From the NCBI GenBank assembly GCA_002395835.1, contig DGVD01000015.1, forward strand, positions 62,001 to 126,000: DNA of 64,000 nucleotides, given 5' to 3'. Positions 52,176 to 61,721 of the stretch are shown here, piece by piece (the first letter of the stretch is position 1; every line of letters starts with the position of its first letter). The stretch is from Bacteroidales bacterium UBA4293. GTDB lineage: Bacteria; Bacteroidota; Bacteroidia; Bacteroidales; Bacteroidaceae. The notes beneath the pieces are model-generated. The model was not told the DNA's origin and ran no database searches. It worked only from the letters and a program-made list of their open reading frames with translations. The position numbers were made by a program, and so were the translations under genes.

Positions 52176-53009
52176 TTATTTTACAAGAATAGAATTAGAT
52201 ACAGTTCGCTCTCTACCATCACTCGGTTTATTTGCCACACCCTTTTCAAAAAAAGTAGACCAAAGTGAACTAGATCCTCCTCCATCTAGATTTAGGGCTT
52301 CCTTGGCACCCAAGATTCTAGATAAATGGGCAAACTGTGGAATTGTTACACCATGTGCTCTACCGGGCTGCCTTCCATCAACGACGATAAACAAAATATT
52401 CTTCTTATCCTTCACCACAATTCCACTACGAGGATTAGGAGAAGGAATATGTGAACCTGGATTTTTACCAAAATCGATTTCCTTCCCATCTACCACCATG
52501 AGTGGCCCTGAAACCATGATATCCTTCTTCCCCGCATAATACTGCTTTTCTTCCTGAACATTCCAAGGAGCAATCAGCACCTTTTTCTTCTGAATCATAA
52601 CTGCACCATTAGAAAGTGGCCCTAAATCTTCCTTCGTATAATCTGTTACTTTGCCATCAACTGCTGTATAACATACAGAACGGGCAGATTTTCCCATATC
52701 AAAATAAGTTCCATTTATAGCAGCTACAGCGTCATTTGCCTGAGCCTTTCCAGAAACTAGTTCCCTGCCCTCATGTACCATGACATGCAAAGAATGCTTC
52801 CTAGGATTTATTTGAAGAACGTATATCTGCTGAGGGCCACCATATAAGTCCTTAAAAGAAGCATGTCGATAAACTAAACCTTTATCCAATTTAACTTCAT
52901 GCCAATCAGCACGGACTATCCAAAGAGAATCTAACTTAGAGATTCCAGGCTGTGCCCATAAGAAATTTGCCAATAAAACAGTCAGAAGACAAACAAGGAT
53001 TCTTTTCAT
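52176..53009 (-). CDS. Secreted phosphodiester glycosidase (NAGPA-type) domain protein
   Basis: 277 residues from the ATG at 53009; the in-frame upstream ATG is placed before the promoter box and is rejected. A signal peptide ends in FLWAQ. The NAGPA fold is recognised from AVAAINGTYFDMGKSARS, NPRSGIVVKDKKNILFIVVDGR and the C-terminal LNLDGGGSSSLW. The family includes the enzyme that removes GlcNAc phosphodiester caps in animals and bacterial exopolysaccharide-related proteins; the bacterial substrate is usually unknown. It is expressed alone from a -7 box at 53030-53037 and shares the divergent spacer with the next gene. Confidence 0.85.
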   Translation of the reverse strand: MKRILVCLLTVLLANFLWAQPGISKLDSLWIVRADWHEVKLDKGLVYRHASFKDLYGGPQQIYVLQINPRKHSLHVMVHEGRELVSGKAQANDAVAAINGTYFDMGKSARSVCYTAVDGKVTDYTKEDLGPLSNGAVMIQKKKVLIAPWNVQEEKQYYAGKKDIMVSGPLMVVDGKEIDFGKNPGSHIPSPNPRSGIVVKDKKNILFIVVDGRQPGRAHGVTIPQFAHLSRILGAKEALNLDGGGSSSLWSTFFEKGVANKPSDGRERTVSNSILVK

Positions 53010-53029
53010 AATATTACTATATTTAATTG

Positions 53030-53037
53030 CAAAAATA
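53030..53037 (-). promoter_or_regulatory. Bacteroidales -7 box for the NAGPA-type gene
   Basis: The minus strand reads TATTTTTG, matching TAnnTTTG, 20 bp before the ATG at 53009. Confidence 0.5.
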
Positions 53038-53114
53038 ATAATTTTCTGCAATTTACAAACTGAAAAGGTTACTAAATCCTTTTACTAAATATTCATCTCT
53101 TAAGTATAATTAAT

Positions 53115-53122
53115 TATCTTTG
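53115..53122 (+). promoter_or_regulatory. Bacteroidales -7 box for the MBL-fold gene
   Basis: TATCTTTG, an exact TAnnTTTG match, 25 bp before the ATG at 53148. Confidence 0.6.
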
Positions 53123-53147
53123 CAACAAATACTTAAATAATAACCCA

Positions 53148-54047
53148 ATGAAAAGACGTACATTTCTTAAAGATTTAGGACTTGCAGGCATTGCACTAAT
53201 GGTGCCTGACAAGATGCTAGGTATTGTTCTCCCTAAACCTGGAATATCAGAAAGTGAAATTGAACATATGGACTGGTATCTTCCCCAGCCAAAACCCAGT
53301 TACAAGGAGAAACTTGTCTATGAAGGTCCAGATGTAATTATCCGCCAAATTGATGAGCATACCTGGGAGGGTAACGGGCATCTGATGGCAAATGAATCTA
53401 TTTACTTGATAGAAGGTGAGAAAGAATCCATTCTCATTGATGCTGGAACCCATATTCCAGGACTCCGCAAAATTGTAGAGGGAATAACATCCAAACCTGT
53501 AACTTTAATAGCCACACATGTTCATCCAGATCATACAGGTGATGCTATTAATGACTGGGAAAGCATTTGGTTTAATGCAGCAGATGAAGTCAATACTCCG
53601 ATGTTCATGAAAGGGTATCCTGGAGAGAAGAAATACCTAACCGATGGCCAAGTGTTTGATTTAGGTGGACGCAAGATTGAAAGTATTTTCACCCCAGGTC
53701 ACACTCCTGGTTCTGTTACTTTCTTAGATAGAGACAAGCATTATGGTTTCAGTGGTGATGCATTCGGATCTGGGAATCTACTTATCACCACCAATCTGAC
53801 TACTCAAATTACAACTTGCGAAAAGATGGCCTATTTTATGGAAAAATATGGCATTGAATACATGTATCCTGGCCACTATATGGGTTCCAATTTAGAAACA
53901 CTTCAGCGTATAAAAGATATAGGTGAGCTTTGTCTTGAACTTCGTTCTGGTACAAAAAAAGGAGTTCCTCAAGAAGGTGGCATGCTCAAGAACGTTTTGT
54001 TTGAACGTGGAGTCCGTCTAAATTATAATGATGAAGGAGTTAGATAA
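53148..54047 (+). CDS. Exported metallo-beta-lactamase-fold hydrolase
   Basis: 299 residues. The N-terminus MKRRTFLKDLGLAGIALMVPD resembles a twin-arginine-like or Sec signal. The MBL fold carries THVHPDHTGDA (H124, H126, D128, H129), the downstream histidine in FTPGHTPGS, the bridging aspartate in GFSGDAFGSG and the last metal histidine in MYPGHYMGSN: a complete two-metal site. Substrates of such proteins range from thioesters to lactones and cannot be told here. It stands alone, convergent with the lipase-like gene, and ends in a shared hairpin. Confidence 0.88.
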   Translation: MKRRTFLKDLGLAGIALMVPDKMLGIVLPKPGISESEIEHMDWYLPQPKPSYKEKLVYEGPDVIIRQIDEHTWEGNGHLMANESIYLIEGEKESILIDAGTHIPGLRKIVEGITSKPVTLIATHVHPDHTGDAINDWESIWFNAADEVNTPMFMKGYPGEKKYLTDGQVFDLGGRKIESIFTPGHTPGSVTFLDRDKHYGFSGDAFGSGNLLITTNLTTQITTCEKMAYFMEKYGIEYMYPGHYMGSNLETLQRIKDIGELCLELRSGTKKGVPQEGGMLKNVLFERGVRLNYNDEGVR

Positions 54048-54070
54048 ATTCGATGAAATCAATGAAAATT

Positions 54071-54107
54071 ATGAAATAAGGGAGCTTTAACTGCTCCCTT
54101 ATTTCAT
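54071..54107. terminator. Bidirectional hairpin terminator overlapping a stop codon
   Basis: A perfect 15-bp stem (ATGAAATAAGGGAGC and its reverse complement) with a 7-nt loop lies between two convergent genes. It overlaps the stop codon (54099-54101) of the minus-strand hydrolase gene. Confidence 0.85.
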
Positions 54108-55112
54108 ATATCGACCGACGAAATCAGCAACCCGTTTGGTATACTGTAAAGGATAAGTCTGATAAGATGCCGCATGACCAACTCCAGTGGTTACCCAAAG
54201 TTCTTTGGGTTCTGGTTTTGCCGCATAAACTTTATGCACCATCTCTGTAGGCACAAAAGTGTCTTCATCACCATGAATGAAAAGCATTGGCAAAGAACAT
54301 CGTTCCACTTCATCTATAGACGAAGCATCTTCAAACCACCATCCATATCGCATTTTACAGACGAGAGATGACACATTCATTATCGGGAAAGGAGATAAAT
54401 GGAATTGTTCATCTAATTGTCCACTGAATTCTTCCCAGACTGAAGAATAACCACAATCTTCTATAAAACATTTAACATAGGACATTGGAAGCAAATCTTT
54501 GACACTATCTAACTGAGCAGCCGGTCCATTACCCTCAACTTCACCACTTACATACATCACAATTGCTGCACCCATAGATATACCATGCATCACTAGTTGA
54601 GCCTCAACCCCTTCTTTTGAAAAAACATCATGAGCAACTTTCATCCATTGAAGTACATCCAATCTATCTAGCCAACCCATTTGAACTTCATCTCCTTCAC
54701 TTTTTCCATGACCATGATGATCCATCATCAAGATATTGAAATCCAAATCATGATTATATAAATAAGCGATAGGGAGCATTTTTACAATGCAATCTGTATA
54801 GCCATGAGCTAAAACTGCAGTACAAGCAGTAGGTTTATCAGCATAAGCATAAATGGCATGAAGCTTGCTTCCATCCACCTTACTGACAATGAAAGTGTCA
54901 CGGAACAAACTGTTTTCTTCCATGCTATCCAACCAATTTACAATTTGCGGATGATTTGCCCTTATCTCTTGAGAAAGTATGTCAAAATTCATGCTGTTCT
55001 CTAAACCGGATGGCTTAAGGGAATATGTTACCATATAATTCCCAGCAGCCAACAAGCATAGAAAAATCAAGACAGAAAGGATTATAATAGAGGTCAATAT
55101 TCTTTTGAACAT
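54099..55112 (-). CDS. Membrane-anchored alpha/beta hydrolase (serine aminopeptidase/lipase-like)
   Basis: 337 residues from the ATG at 55112; the in-frame start 120 bases upstream lies beyond the -7 box and would bury the hydrophobic N-terminus, so it is rejected. The N-terminal helix (about 5-24) serves as signal or anchor. The alpha/beta hydrolase has the oxyanion LAHGYTDC, nucleophile S179 in MHGISMGAA, an acid in HGDEDTFVP and histidine in GVGHAAS. Similar proteins are annotated as lysophospholipase-like or S33/S9-like hydrolases in Bacteroides. The substrate is unknown. It shares a divergent promoter region with the U32 gene. Confidence 0.85.
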   Translation of the reverse strand: MFKRILTSIIILSVLIFLCLLAAGNYMVTYSLKPSGLENSMNFDILSQEIRANHPQIVNWLDSMEENSLFRDTFIVSKVDGSKLHAIYAYADKPTACTAVLAHGYTDCIVKMLPIAYLYNHDLDFNILMMDHHGHGKSEGDEVQMGWLDRLDVLQWMKVAHDVFSKEGVEAQLVMHGISMGAAIVMYVSGEVEGNGPAAQLDSVKDLLPMSYVKCFIEDCGYSSVWEEFSGQLDEQFHLSPFPIMNVSSLVCKMRYGWWFEDASSIDEVERCSLPMLFIHGDEDTFVPTEMVHKVYAAKPEPKELWVTTGVGHAASYQTYPLQYTKRVADFVGRYMK

Positions 55113-55134
55113 AAAATCATGGCTTTCTTTTGTG

Positions 55135-55142
55135 CAAAAGTA
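55135..55142 (-). promoter_or_regulatory. Bacteroidales -7 box for the alpha/beta hydrolase
   Basis: The minus strand reads TACTTTTG, matching TAnnTTTG, 22 bp before the ATG at 55112. Confidence 0.55.
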
Positions 55143-55186
55143 GTGATTTTGTGGCTCTAAGCCAAAGTTATTTGCCATTTTTGTTG

Positions 55187-55194
55187 TACCTTTG
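55187..55194 (+). promoter_or_regulatory. Bacteroidales -7 box for the U32 gene
   Basis: TACCTTTG, an exact TAnnTTTG match, about 115 bp before the ATG at 55310. It shows that the frame open from 55130 is not translated from its first ATG. Confidence 0.55.
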
Positions 55195-55309
55195 CACCCA
55201 AGTTCAAGACCCAAACATAAAGGATTCTCCAAGAGCTAATTCTGCTAGTAAAGTAACATGTTCAGAGCAGAAGTTTAACAGCTTGGCATACACGAACTCA
55301 ATTAAAGTA

Positions 55310-56614
55310 ATGAAAAGAGAAGATTTTGAAATAATGGCTCCTGTTGGTTCCCGCGAATCTTTTGCGGCAGCCCTAAATTCAGGTGCAAATTCCATATATT
55401 TTGGCATTGAGAATTTGAACATGCGCGCTCACTCTGCCAGCACCTTCACCATCAACGATTTAGAAGAAATGGCAGCGATATGCGCTGAACATGGAGTAAA
55501 AAGTTACCTCACTGTCAATACCATTATTTATGGCGAAGATATTGAACTGATGCATACAATCGTCGATGCAGCAAAGAAGGCAAATATCTCAGCCATTATA
55601 GCCAGTGATGTAGCTGTTATGACCTACTGTAACAAAATAGGTCAAGAGGTTCATTTATCAACCCAACTCAACATTTCTAACATAGAAGCACTGAAATTCT
55701 ATGCTCAATTTGCCGATGTTGTGGTTTTAGCACGTGAACTGAATTTAGATCAAGTAGCTGAAATTTACCGGGGAATTCAAGAAGAGCAGATAAAAGGTCC
55801 AAAGGGAGAATTAATCCGTATTGAGATGTTCTGCCATGGTGCCCTCTGCATGGCAATAAGCGGAAAATGCTATTTAAGCCTGAATAACCTAGGTAGAAGC
55901 GCCAATCGCGGTGAATGCATGCAACTTTGCCGACGAAGTTATATCGTAAAAGACAAAGAAAGCGATTTAGAATTAGAAGTCGATAATAAATACATCATGT
56001 CGCCAAAAGACTTGAAAACTATTGGTTTCATAGATAAGATGATGGAAGCTGGTGTACGTGTCTTCAAAATAGAAGGAAGAGCACGTGGTCCAGAATATGT
56101 CCATACTGTAGTACAATGCTACGACGAAGCTATTCAGGCCGTTCTGGACGGACGTTGGAATGAAGAAGTTAGTAAATCGTGGGACGAACGACTTAAGACC
56201 GTATTTAACAGAGGCTTCTGGAATGGATACTATTTAGGCCAGACCTTAGGTGAATGGAGTGAAAGATATGGTAGCGAAGCAACAGAAAAGAAAGTTTACG
56301 CTGGTAAAGGCATCAAATATTTCTCCAAGCTAGGGGTTGCAGAATTCCTTATTGAAGCAGCAGAAATCAACGTAGGTGACAAATTACTTATCACAGGTCC
56401 TACAACTGGAGCTATGTATCTTACGTTGGAGGAAATTCGTGTAGACTTAAAGCCTGTAAAAACCGCAAAAAAAGGTACTCATGTCTCCTTTAAAGTTCCA
56501 GACAAAATACGTCCAAGCGATAAGCTTTATATCATGAGAAACTCAGAAGAATTACTCCAGGAACGCATCAAAAGGCAGCCATTTGTAATCCTTTCCGAGA
56601 AGCAGAAACAATAA
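55310..56614 (+). CDS. U32-family protein (tRNA/rRNA hydroxylation type, TrhP/RlhA-like)
   Basis: 434 residues from MKREDFEIMAPVGS. The U32 signature cysteines are present in EMFCHGALCMAISGKCYLS (about 173-190) and GECMQLCRRS (about 200), as in TrhP and RlhA, where they hold an iron-sulfur cluster for RNA uridine or cytidine hydroxylation. Older annotation calls the family peptidases, but the RNA-modification role is better established for this branch. The length is close to TrhP. The next gene, 28 bp downstream, is an RNA methyltransferase, which suits an RNA-modification pair. The exact target RNA is not readable from the sequence. Confidence 0.9.
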   Translation: MKREDFEIMAPVGSRESFAAALNSGANSIYFGIENLNMRAHSASTFTINDLEEMAAICAEHGVKSYLTVNTIIYGEDIELMHTIVDAAKKANISAIIASDVAVMTYCNKIGQEVHLSTQLNISNIEALKFYAQFADVVVLARELNLDQVAEIYRGIQEEQIKGPKGELIRIEMFCHGALCMAISGKCYLSLNNLGRSANRGECMQLCRRSYIVKDKESDLELEVDNKYIMSPKDLKTIGFIDKMMEAGVRVFKIEGRARGPEYVHTVVQCYDEAIQAVLDGRWNEEVSKSWDERLKTVFNRGFWNGYYLGQTLGEWSERYGSEATEKKVYAGKGIKYFSKLGVAEFLIEAAEINVGDKLLITGPTTGAMYLTLEEIRVDLKPVKTAKKGTHVSFKVPDKIRPSDKLYIMRNSEELLQERIKRQPFVILSEKQKQ

Positions 56615-56642
56615 ATAAAAATAGATTATTCAAAACCAATAT

Positions 56643-58217
56643 ATGCAAGAATTTGAACTTATAGCCAAGACATTTCAAGGGTTGGAAGATGTGCTGGCAC
56701 AAGAATTAACTCAACTAGGAGCCAACAACGTAGAGATAGGTCGCCGTATGGTGTCTTTCACTGGTGACAAGGCGATGATGTACAAAACCAATTTCTATCT
56801 GCGGACAGCCGTTCGAATCCTTAAACCAATCAAAAAGTTTGAAGCTAATGATGCTGATGAAGTGTATCAGGCTGTCAAATCTTATGAGTGGGAGAATGTG
56901 ATGGATGAGAACACTAGCTTTAGTGTAGACGCCGTGGTGTTTAGCTCTGAATTCCGTCATTCCCAATACGTGGCTTATCGTGTAAAGGATGCCATAGCCG
57001 ACCACTTCCGTGAGAAAACTGGAAAACGACCTAGTGTAAAACTCACCAATCCTGATTTATACATCAACATTCATATTGCTGAAAACACATGCACCCTTTC
57101 TTTGGACAGTTCTGGTGAATCATTGCACCGGCGTGGCTATCGCCAAGAGTCAGTAGAGGCTCCTCTGAATGAAGTTCTTGCTGCTGGTATGATTCTTATG
57201 ACAGGTTGGCATGGAGAATGTGACTTAATAGACCCCATGTGTGGTTCAGGAACTATCCCAATAGAAGCTGGCTTGATAGCACGTAATATTGCCCCAGGTG
57301 TTTTCCGTAAGGAATTTGCCTTTGAGAAATGGAAGGATTTTGACGCCGAACTATTTGAAAATATTTTCAACGATGACTCTGAAGAACGAGAGTTTGAGCA
57401 TCACATCTATGGTTATGATATCCTACGTGATGCAAATACTATTGCATCACGGAATGTGAAGGCTGCTGGTCTAAGTCAGGATATTACTTTAGAGGTGAGA
57501 GATTTTAAAGATTTCACCAAGCCTGTGGAAAAATCTTTGATTATTACGAATCCACCCTATGGAGAAAGAATTTCCACTGACGACCTTCTAGGTTTATACG
57601 AAATGATCGGTGCTAAATTAAAACATGAGTTTAAAGGTAATGAAGCTTGGGTGCTTAGCTACCGTGAAGAATGTTTTGCTCGGATTGGCCTAAAGCCTAG
57701 CGCACGTATACCGCTTTTTAATGGCGCACTTGAATGTGAATTCCGCAAATATGAGCTTTTCGATGGAAAATACAGTGAATTCCGATCTGAAGGTGCACAT
57801 TTGGAGAAAACAGACCGATCAACACATGCCAGATTCCATAAACCTTTGAAAAAAGAAGAAGGACGCAAAGGGTACAAAGAAAATCAAGAAAGAGACAACT
57901 TTTTTGGGGAAGACAAAGATTTTGGTGATGAAGAAAAGAATGAACGCTACAAACAACTTCTAGCTAAAAAAAGATATGCCCAAAAAGAGCAGCACGAATT
58001 TCAGCGTAAAAAACGAGATGAAGAGCATCTAGAAAGAGCTGAGAAAAAAACATTTCATAAAAAAGAAGGAGATTTTTCCCATAAAAAAGACAAAAGCGGG
58101 CAGAAACCTTTCCGCAAAGGTGGAAAGCCTAAAATAGAAGGCAATGACCGAAAAGCCCGCCAAGAAGAACGACGCAGAATCTTTGGAGGGAAAAAGAATT
58201 TCCACAAGGACGACTAA
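56643..58217 (+). CDS. THUMP-domain class I RNA methyltransferase with charged C-terminal tail
   Basis: 524 residues. The N-terminal THUMP-type RNA-binding region (about 1-170) is followed by a Rossmann methyltransferase with SAM motif DPMCGSGTIPIEAGL (about 196) and catalytic NPPYGER (about 303). It resembles the methyltransferase half of 23S rRNA enzyme RlmL, which methylates a guanine N2. From about residue 400 to the end the protein becomes an unusual Lys/Glu/Arg-rich, low-complexity tail of about 120 residues, probably disordered and RNA-binding. DPP IV starts 15 bp downstream, so the two may be cotranscribed. Confidence 0.9.
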   Translation: MQEFELIAKTFQGLEDVLAQELTQLGANNVEIGRRMVSFTGDKAMMYKTNFYLRTAVRILKPIKKFEANDADEVYQAVKSYEWENVMDENTSFSVDAVVFSSEFRHSQYVAYRVKDAIADHFREKTGKRPSVKLTNPDLYINIHIAENTCTLSLDSSGESLHRRGYRQESVEAPLNEVLAAGMILMTGWHGECDLIDPMCGSGTIPIEAGLIARNIAPGVFRKEFAFEKWKDFDAELFENIFNDDSEEREFEHHIYGYDILRDANTIASRNVKAAGLSQDITLEVRDFKDFTKPVEKSLIITNPPYGERISTDDLLGLYEMIGAKLKHEFKGNEAWVLSYREECFARIGLKPSARIPLFNGALECEFRKYELFDGKYSEFRSEGAHLEKTDRSTHARFHKPLKKEEGRKGYKENQERDNFFGEDKDFGDEEKNERYKQLLAKKRYAQKEQHEFQRKKRDEEHLERAEKKTFHKKEGDFSHKKDKSGQKPFRKGGKPKIEGNDRKARQEERRRIFGGKKNFHKDD

Positions 58218-58232
58218 AATAGTTATAACAAA

Positions 58233-60434
58233 ATGAAAAAGTTAAACATAATTCTAGGAACTCTCTTCATATTGGCTCTACCAGCAATGGCACAAGAAGA
58301 AAAGACACTCACACTTGAAGAACTCATTCTAGGTGGAAACAAAAATTTCAGTTTACAGCCAGAATACATGTTCACAACCTGGTGGGGAGACAAACCTGTA
58401 ATTACCGACGTAGAATCCGCATCTGCCATCAACCTGAAAAATGGGGAACAGACTACGGTTTTAACATTGGAACCTTTAAAAAAACTAATTAAGGATGAAG
58501 GGCTAGGCAACTTAAATCACCTAATGTCTGTAGAGTTTGTAAAAGGGCAGAACAAAGCCATTCTTCAAACTAACACCCATATCGTAATCTACGATTTGGA
58601 TAAAAAAAGTATTTCAGAATCCCATCCTTTAGCTCTTGGAGTACAAAATAGGACCCCACAACCTAACGGTTACAATTCAGCTTATACAAAAGGGAACAAT
58701 TTTTATGTAATGTGGAATGGAGAGGAACACCAAGTGACCAATGATCCTGATGGATGGCTCTGTGGTCAAAGTGTCCATCGGAATGAATTCGGCATAAATA
58801 ATGGAATTTTCTGGAGTCCCAAAGGAAATTTAATAGCTTTTTATCGCATGGATCAGTCCATGGTAACTGATTATCCTCAAGTAAATACTTCTACCCGTAT
58901 TTCAACACTAGAACCTGACAAATATCCTATGGCAGGTATGACTAGCCACAAAGTATACGTTGGTGTCTACAATCCATCTACACAAAAAACCATTTATCTT
59001 AAAACTGCAGATCCAACTGATCGCTACTTTACAAATATAAGTTGGAGTCCCGATGAAAAATATATTTTCATTATTGAATTAAACCGTGACCAAAACCATG
59101 CAGAATTAATTCAATATAATAGTGAAACTGGCGAGAAAATAGCTACACTTTATGAAGAAACCCATCCTAAATATGTAGAGCCAGAATATCCACTTACTTT
59201 TCTACCATGGGATAATAATAAATTTATTTACCAAACTCAGCGCGAAGGTTACAACCACCTTTTCCTAATGGACTTGAATAAACCGCAGCAAGGTATATGG
59301 AAAGACTGCTCTGCTGGTGGTAAATGTATAGAGAAACTAAAGACGACCCAACTTACACAAGGGAACTGGTTAGTCAAGAGTATTGTTGGCTTCAATCCTT
59401 CAACCAAAGAGTTGATTGGTACAAGTACAGAAGTTTCTCCTCTTCAAAGCAATCCTTTTGTCTTGAATCTCACCAATGGAAAGCATCACCTCATAGGTTA
59501 TCTAAATGCCAACCATAGTATTTCCCTTTCCGAGAGTGGTAAATATATAATTGACAACTATACATCAGCAAATATCGCCCGCAATATCGATATTGTTCCC
59601 ACAAGTGGGAAAGGCAAAACTGTGAATCTGCTTACAGCCACAAATCCTATGGAACAATATAATCTACCTAAACCTGAAATAGGAACAATAAAGGCTGCAG
59701 ATGGTGTCACTGATCTTTATTTCAGATTAATAAAGCCATCTAATTTTGACCCAAGCAAAAAATATCCGGCTGTAATCTATGTCTACGGAGGTCCTCATGC
59801 ACAAATGATTACCAACACTCGAAATTATGGTGCAAGTGGATGGGATATTTACATGGCAGACCATGGATATGTGGTCTTTACATTAGACAATAGAGGCAGC
59901 TCAAACCGTGGCCTTTTATTTGAAAACTGTACATTCCGCAATTTAGGTAATGAAGAAATGAAGGACCAAATTAAGGGTGTAGAATTCCTTAAATCTACAG
60001 GTTACGTAGACCCTGACCGCATTGGCGTCCATGGATGGAGCTTTGGTGGCTTTATGACTACAAACATGATGCTTACCTATAATGACATATTTAAAGTTGG
60101 CGTTGCAGGAGGTCCAGTCATCAATTGGGCACTCTATGAGGTCATGTATGGTGAACGTTATATGGACACCCCTGAAAGCAACCCTGAAGGATATAAGAAT
60201 AACAACCTAACTTTACGTGCAGGAGATTTGAAAGGAAAGCTTCAGATTATTATCGGAGCTAATGACCCTGTCTGTGTTCCACAGCATTCCATGTCTTTTT
60301 TGCGGGCATGCATTGATGCTGGAACTCAGCCAGATTTTTTCACTTATCCTGGCGACGAACATAATATGCGCGGTAGAGACAGGGTACATCTTTACACTCG
60401 TATCACTCAGTACTTTGAAGATTATCTAAAATAA
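58233..60434 (+). CDS. Dipeptidyl peptidase IV (S9B family), exported
   Basis: 733 residues with a signal peptide ending in AMAQ. The N-terminal propeller domain (about 40-470) is followed by the prolyl-oligopeptidase catalytic domain with nucleophile S603 in GWSFGGFMT, the aspartate in GANDPVC and the histidine in GDEHNMRG. It removes X-Pro or X-Ala dipeptides from peptides in the periplasm, part of amino acid supply in asaccharolytic and mixed feeding. Length is typical. It lies in an operon-like run between the methyltransferase and purD (19 bp before purD). Confidence 0.94.
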   Translation: MKKLNIILGTLFILALPAMAQEEKTLTLEELILGGNKNFSLQPEYMFTTWWGDKPVITDVESASAINLKNGEQTTVLTLEPLKKLIKDEGLGNLNHLMSVEFVKGQNKAILQTNTHIVIYDLDKKSISESHPLALGVQNRTPQPNGYNSAYTKGNNFYVMWNGEEHQVTNDPDGWLCGQSVHRNEFGINNGIFWSPKGNLIAFYRMDQSMVTDYPQVNTSTRISTLEPDKYPMAGMTSHKVYVGVYNPSTQKTIYLKTADPTDRYFTNISWSPDEKYIFIIELNRDQNHAELIQYNSETGEKIATLYEETHPKYVEPEYPLTFLPWDNNKFIYQTQREGYNHLFLMDLNKPQQGIWKDCSAGGKCIEKLKTTQLTQGNWLVKSIVGFNPSTKELIGTSTEVSPLQSNPFVLNLTNGKHHLIGYLNANHSISLSESGKYIIDNYTSANIARNIDIVPTSGKGKTVNLLTATNPMEQYNLPKPEIGTIKAADGVTDLYFRLIKPSNFDPSKKYPAVIYVYGGPHAQMITNTRNYGASGWDIYMADHGYVVFTLDNRGSSNRGLLFENCTFRNLGNEEMKDQIKGVEFLKSTGYVDPDRIGVHGWSFGGFMTTNMMLTYNDIFKVGVAGGPVINWALYEVMYGERYMDTPESNPEGYKNNNLTLRAGDLKGKLQIIIGANDPVCVPQHSMSFLRACIDAGTQPDFFTYPGDEHNMRGRDRVHLYTRITQYFEDYLK

Positions 60435-60452
60435 ATAAACAAGCATAAACAA

Positions 60453-61721
60453 ATGAAAATCTTGCTATTAGGTTCTGGCGGCCGCGAGCATGCCTTGGCT
60501 TGGAAAATCAGCCAAAGTCCAAAAATTGAGAAGTTATACATAGCCCCTGGCAATGCTGGTACTGCCAGTGTAGGAGAAAATGTAGCCTTGCGAGCTGATG
60601 ACTTTGAAGGTATTAAAAAGTTTGTGCTGGCCAATAACATCAATATGGTGGTTGTAGGACCAGAAGACCCTCTAGTCAAAGGCATCTATGACTTCTTCAA
60701 GAATGATGCTGAACTTTCAAGCATCCCCGTAATTGGCCCATCCAAGAAAGGTGCAGTATTAGAAGGCTCAAAGGATTTTGCCAAAGGTTTCATGCAACGT
60801 CATAATATACCTACTGCGGCCTACCGCACTTTTAACAGCACTACACTGGAAGAAGGCTTGAAATTCCTGGAAACCCTTGAAGCACCATATGTACTAAAGG
60901 CTGATGGACTCTGTGCAGGAAAAGGAGTGCTGATATTACCAACCTTAGAAGAGGCAAAGAAAGAACTTAAAGAAATGTTGAACGGTATGTTTGGAAATGC
61001 TTCAGCACAAGTTGTCATTGAAGAATTTTTAAGTGGCATAGAGTGCTCCGTTTTCATACTTACCGATGGCAAACATTACACCATTCTCCCCGAAGCTAAA
61101 GACTATAAACGCATTGGCGAGGGTGATACTGGACTTAATACAGGTGGCATGGGTTCTGTAAGTCCCGTTCCTTTTGCAGATAAAGAATGGATGAAAAAAG
61201 TTGAAGACCGTATCATACGTCCTACAGTGGAAGGGCTCGCTTCTGAAGGAATTGATTATAAAGGATTCATTTTCTTCGGTCTTATCAATGTGAAAGGTAA
61301 TCCTATGGTTATAGAATACAACGTCCGTATGGGTGATCCTGAAACTGAGACCGTCATGTTACGAATAAAGAGTGATTTAGTAGAATTATTTAAAGGTGTA
61401 GCTGCTGGTAACTTGAATGAGAAAAAAATAGAAATAGACAAACGCTCTGCTGTATGCGTAATGTTAGTATCTGGTGGATACCCGCAAGCATACAAGAAAG
61501 GATACCCTATTCATGGATTAGACCAAGTGGAGAACAGCATAGTTTTTCATGCAGGTACTACTTTTAAAGATAATGAAATAGTTACTAATGGCGGTCGTGT
61601 TATAGCTGTAAGCTCCTATGGCAATAATAAAGCTGAAGCTTTAGCACAATCTTTCTCACAAGCTCAAAAGATTTCTTTTAAAGATAAATATTTCCGCTCA
61701 GATATAGGAGCTGATTTATAA
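60453..61721 (+). CDS. purD: Phosphoribosylamine-glycine ligase (GAR synthetase)
   Basis: 422 residues, standard length. ATP-grasp enzyme of purine biosynthesis joining glycine to phosphoribosylamine. The N-terminal KILLLGSGGREHALAWK, PEDPLVKGIYDF, the ATP-grasp block VLKADGLCAGKGVLI and the C-terminal NVRMGDPETE, VMLVSGGYPQAYKKGY and GGRVIAVSSYG are diagnostic. The gene is directly followed by a membrane protein start (61722), so they are probably cotranscribed. Confidence 0.97.
   Translation: MKILLLGSGGREHALAWKISQSPKIEKLYIAPGNAGTASVGENVALRADDFEGIKKFVLANNINMVVVGPEDPLVKGIYDFFKNDAELSSIPVIGPSKKGAVLEGSKDFAKGFMQRHNIPTAAYRTFNSTTLEEGLKFLETLEAPYVLKADGLCAGKGVLILPTLEEAKKELKEMLNGMFGNASAQVVIEEFLSGIECSVFILTDGKHYTILPEAKDYKRIGEGDTGLNTGGMGSVSPVPFADKEWMKKVEDRIIRPTVEGLASEGIDYKGFIFFGLINVKGNPMVIEYNVRMGDPETETVMLRIKSDLVELFKGVAAGNLNEKKIEIDKRSAVCVMLVSGGYPQAYKKGYPIHGLDQVENSIVFHAGTTFKDNEIVTNGGRVIAVSSYGNNKAEALAQSFSQAQKISFKDKYFRSDIGADL

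Noticed and set aside
55130..55309. 60-residue N-terminal extension of the U32 protein
   Set aside because: It begins upstream of the TACCTTTG box at 55187 and has no similarity to the family, which starts near EDFEIMAPVGS.
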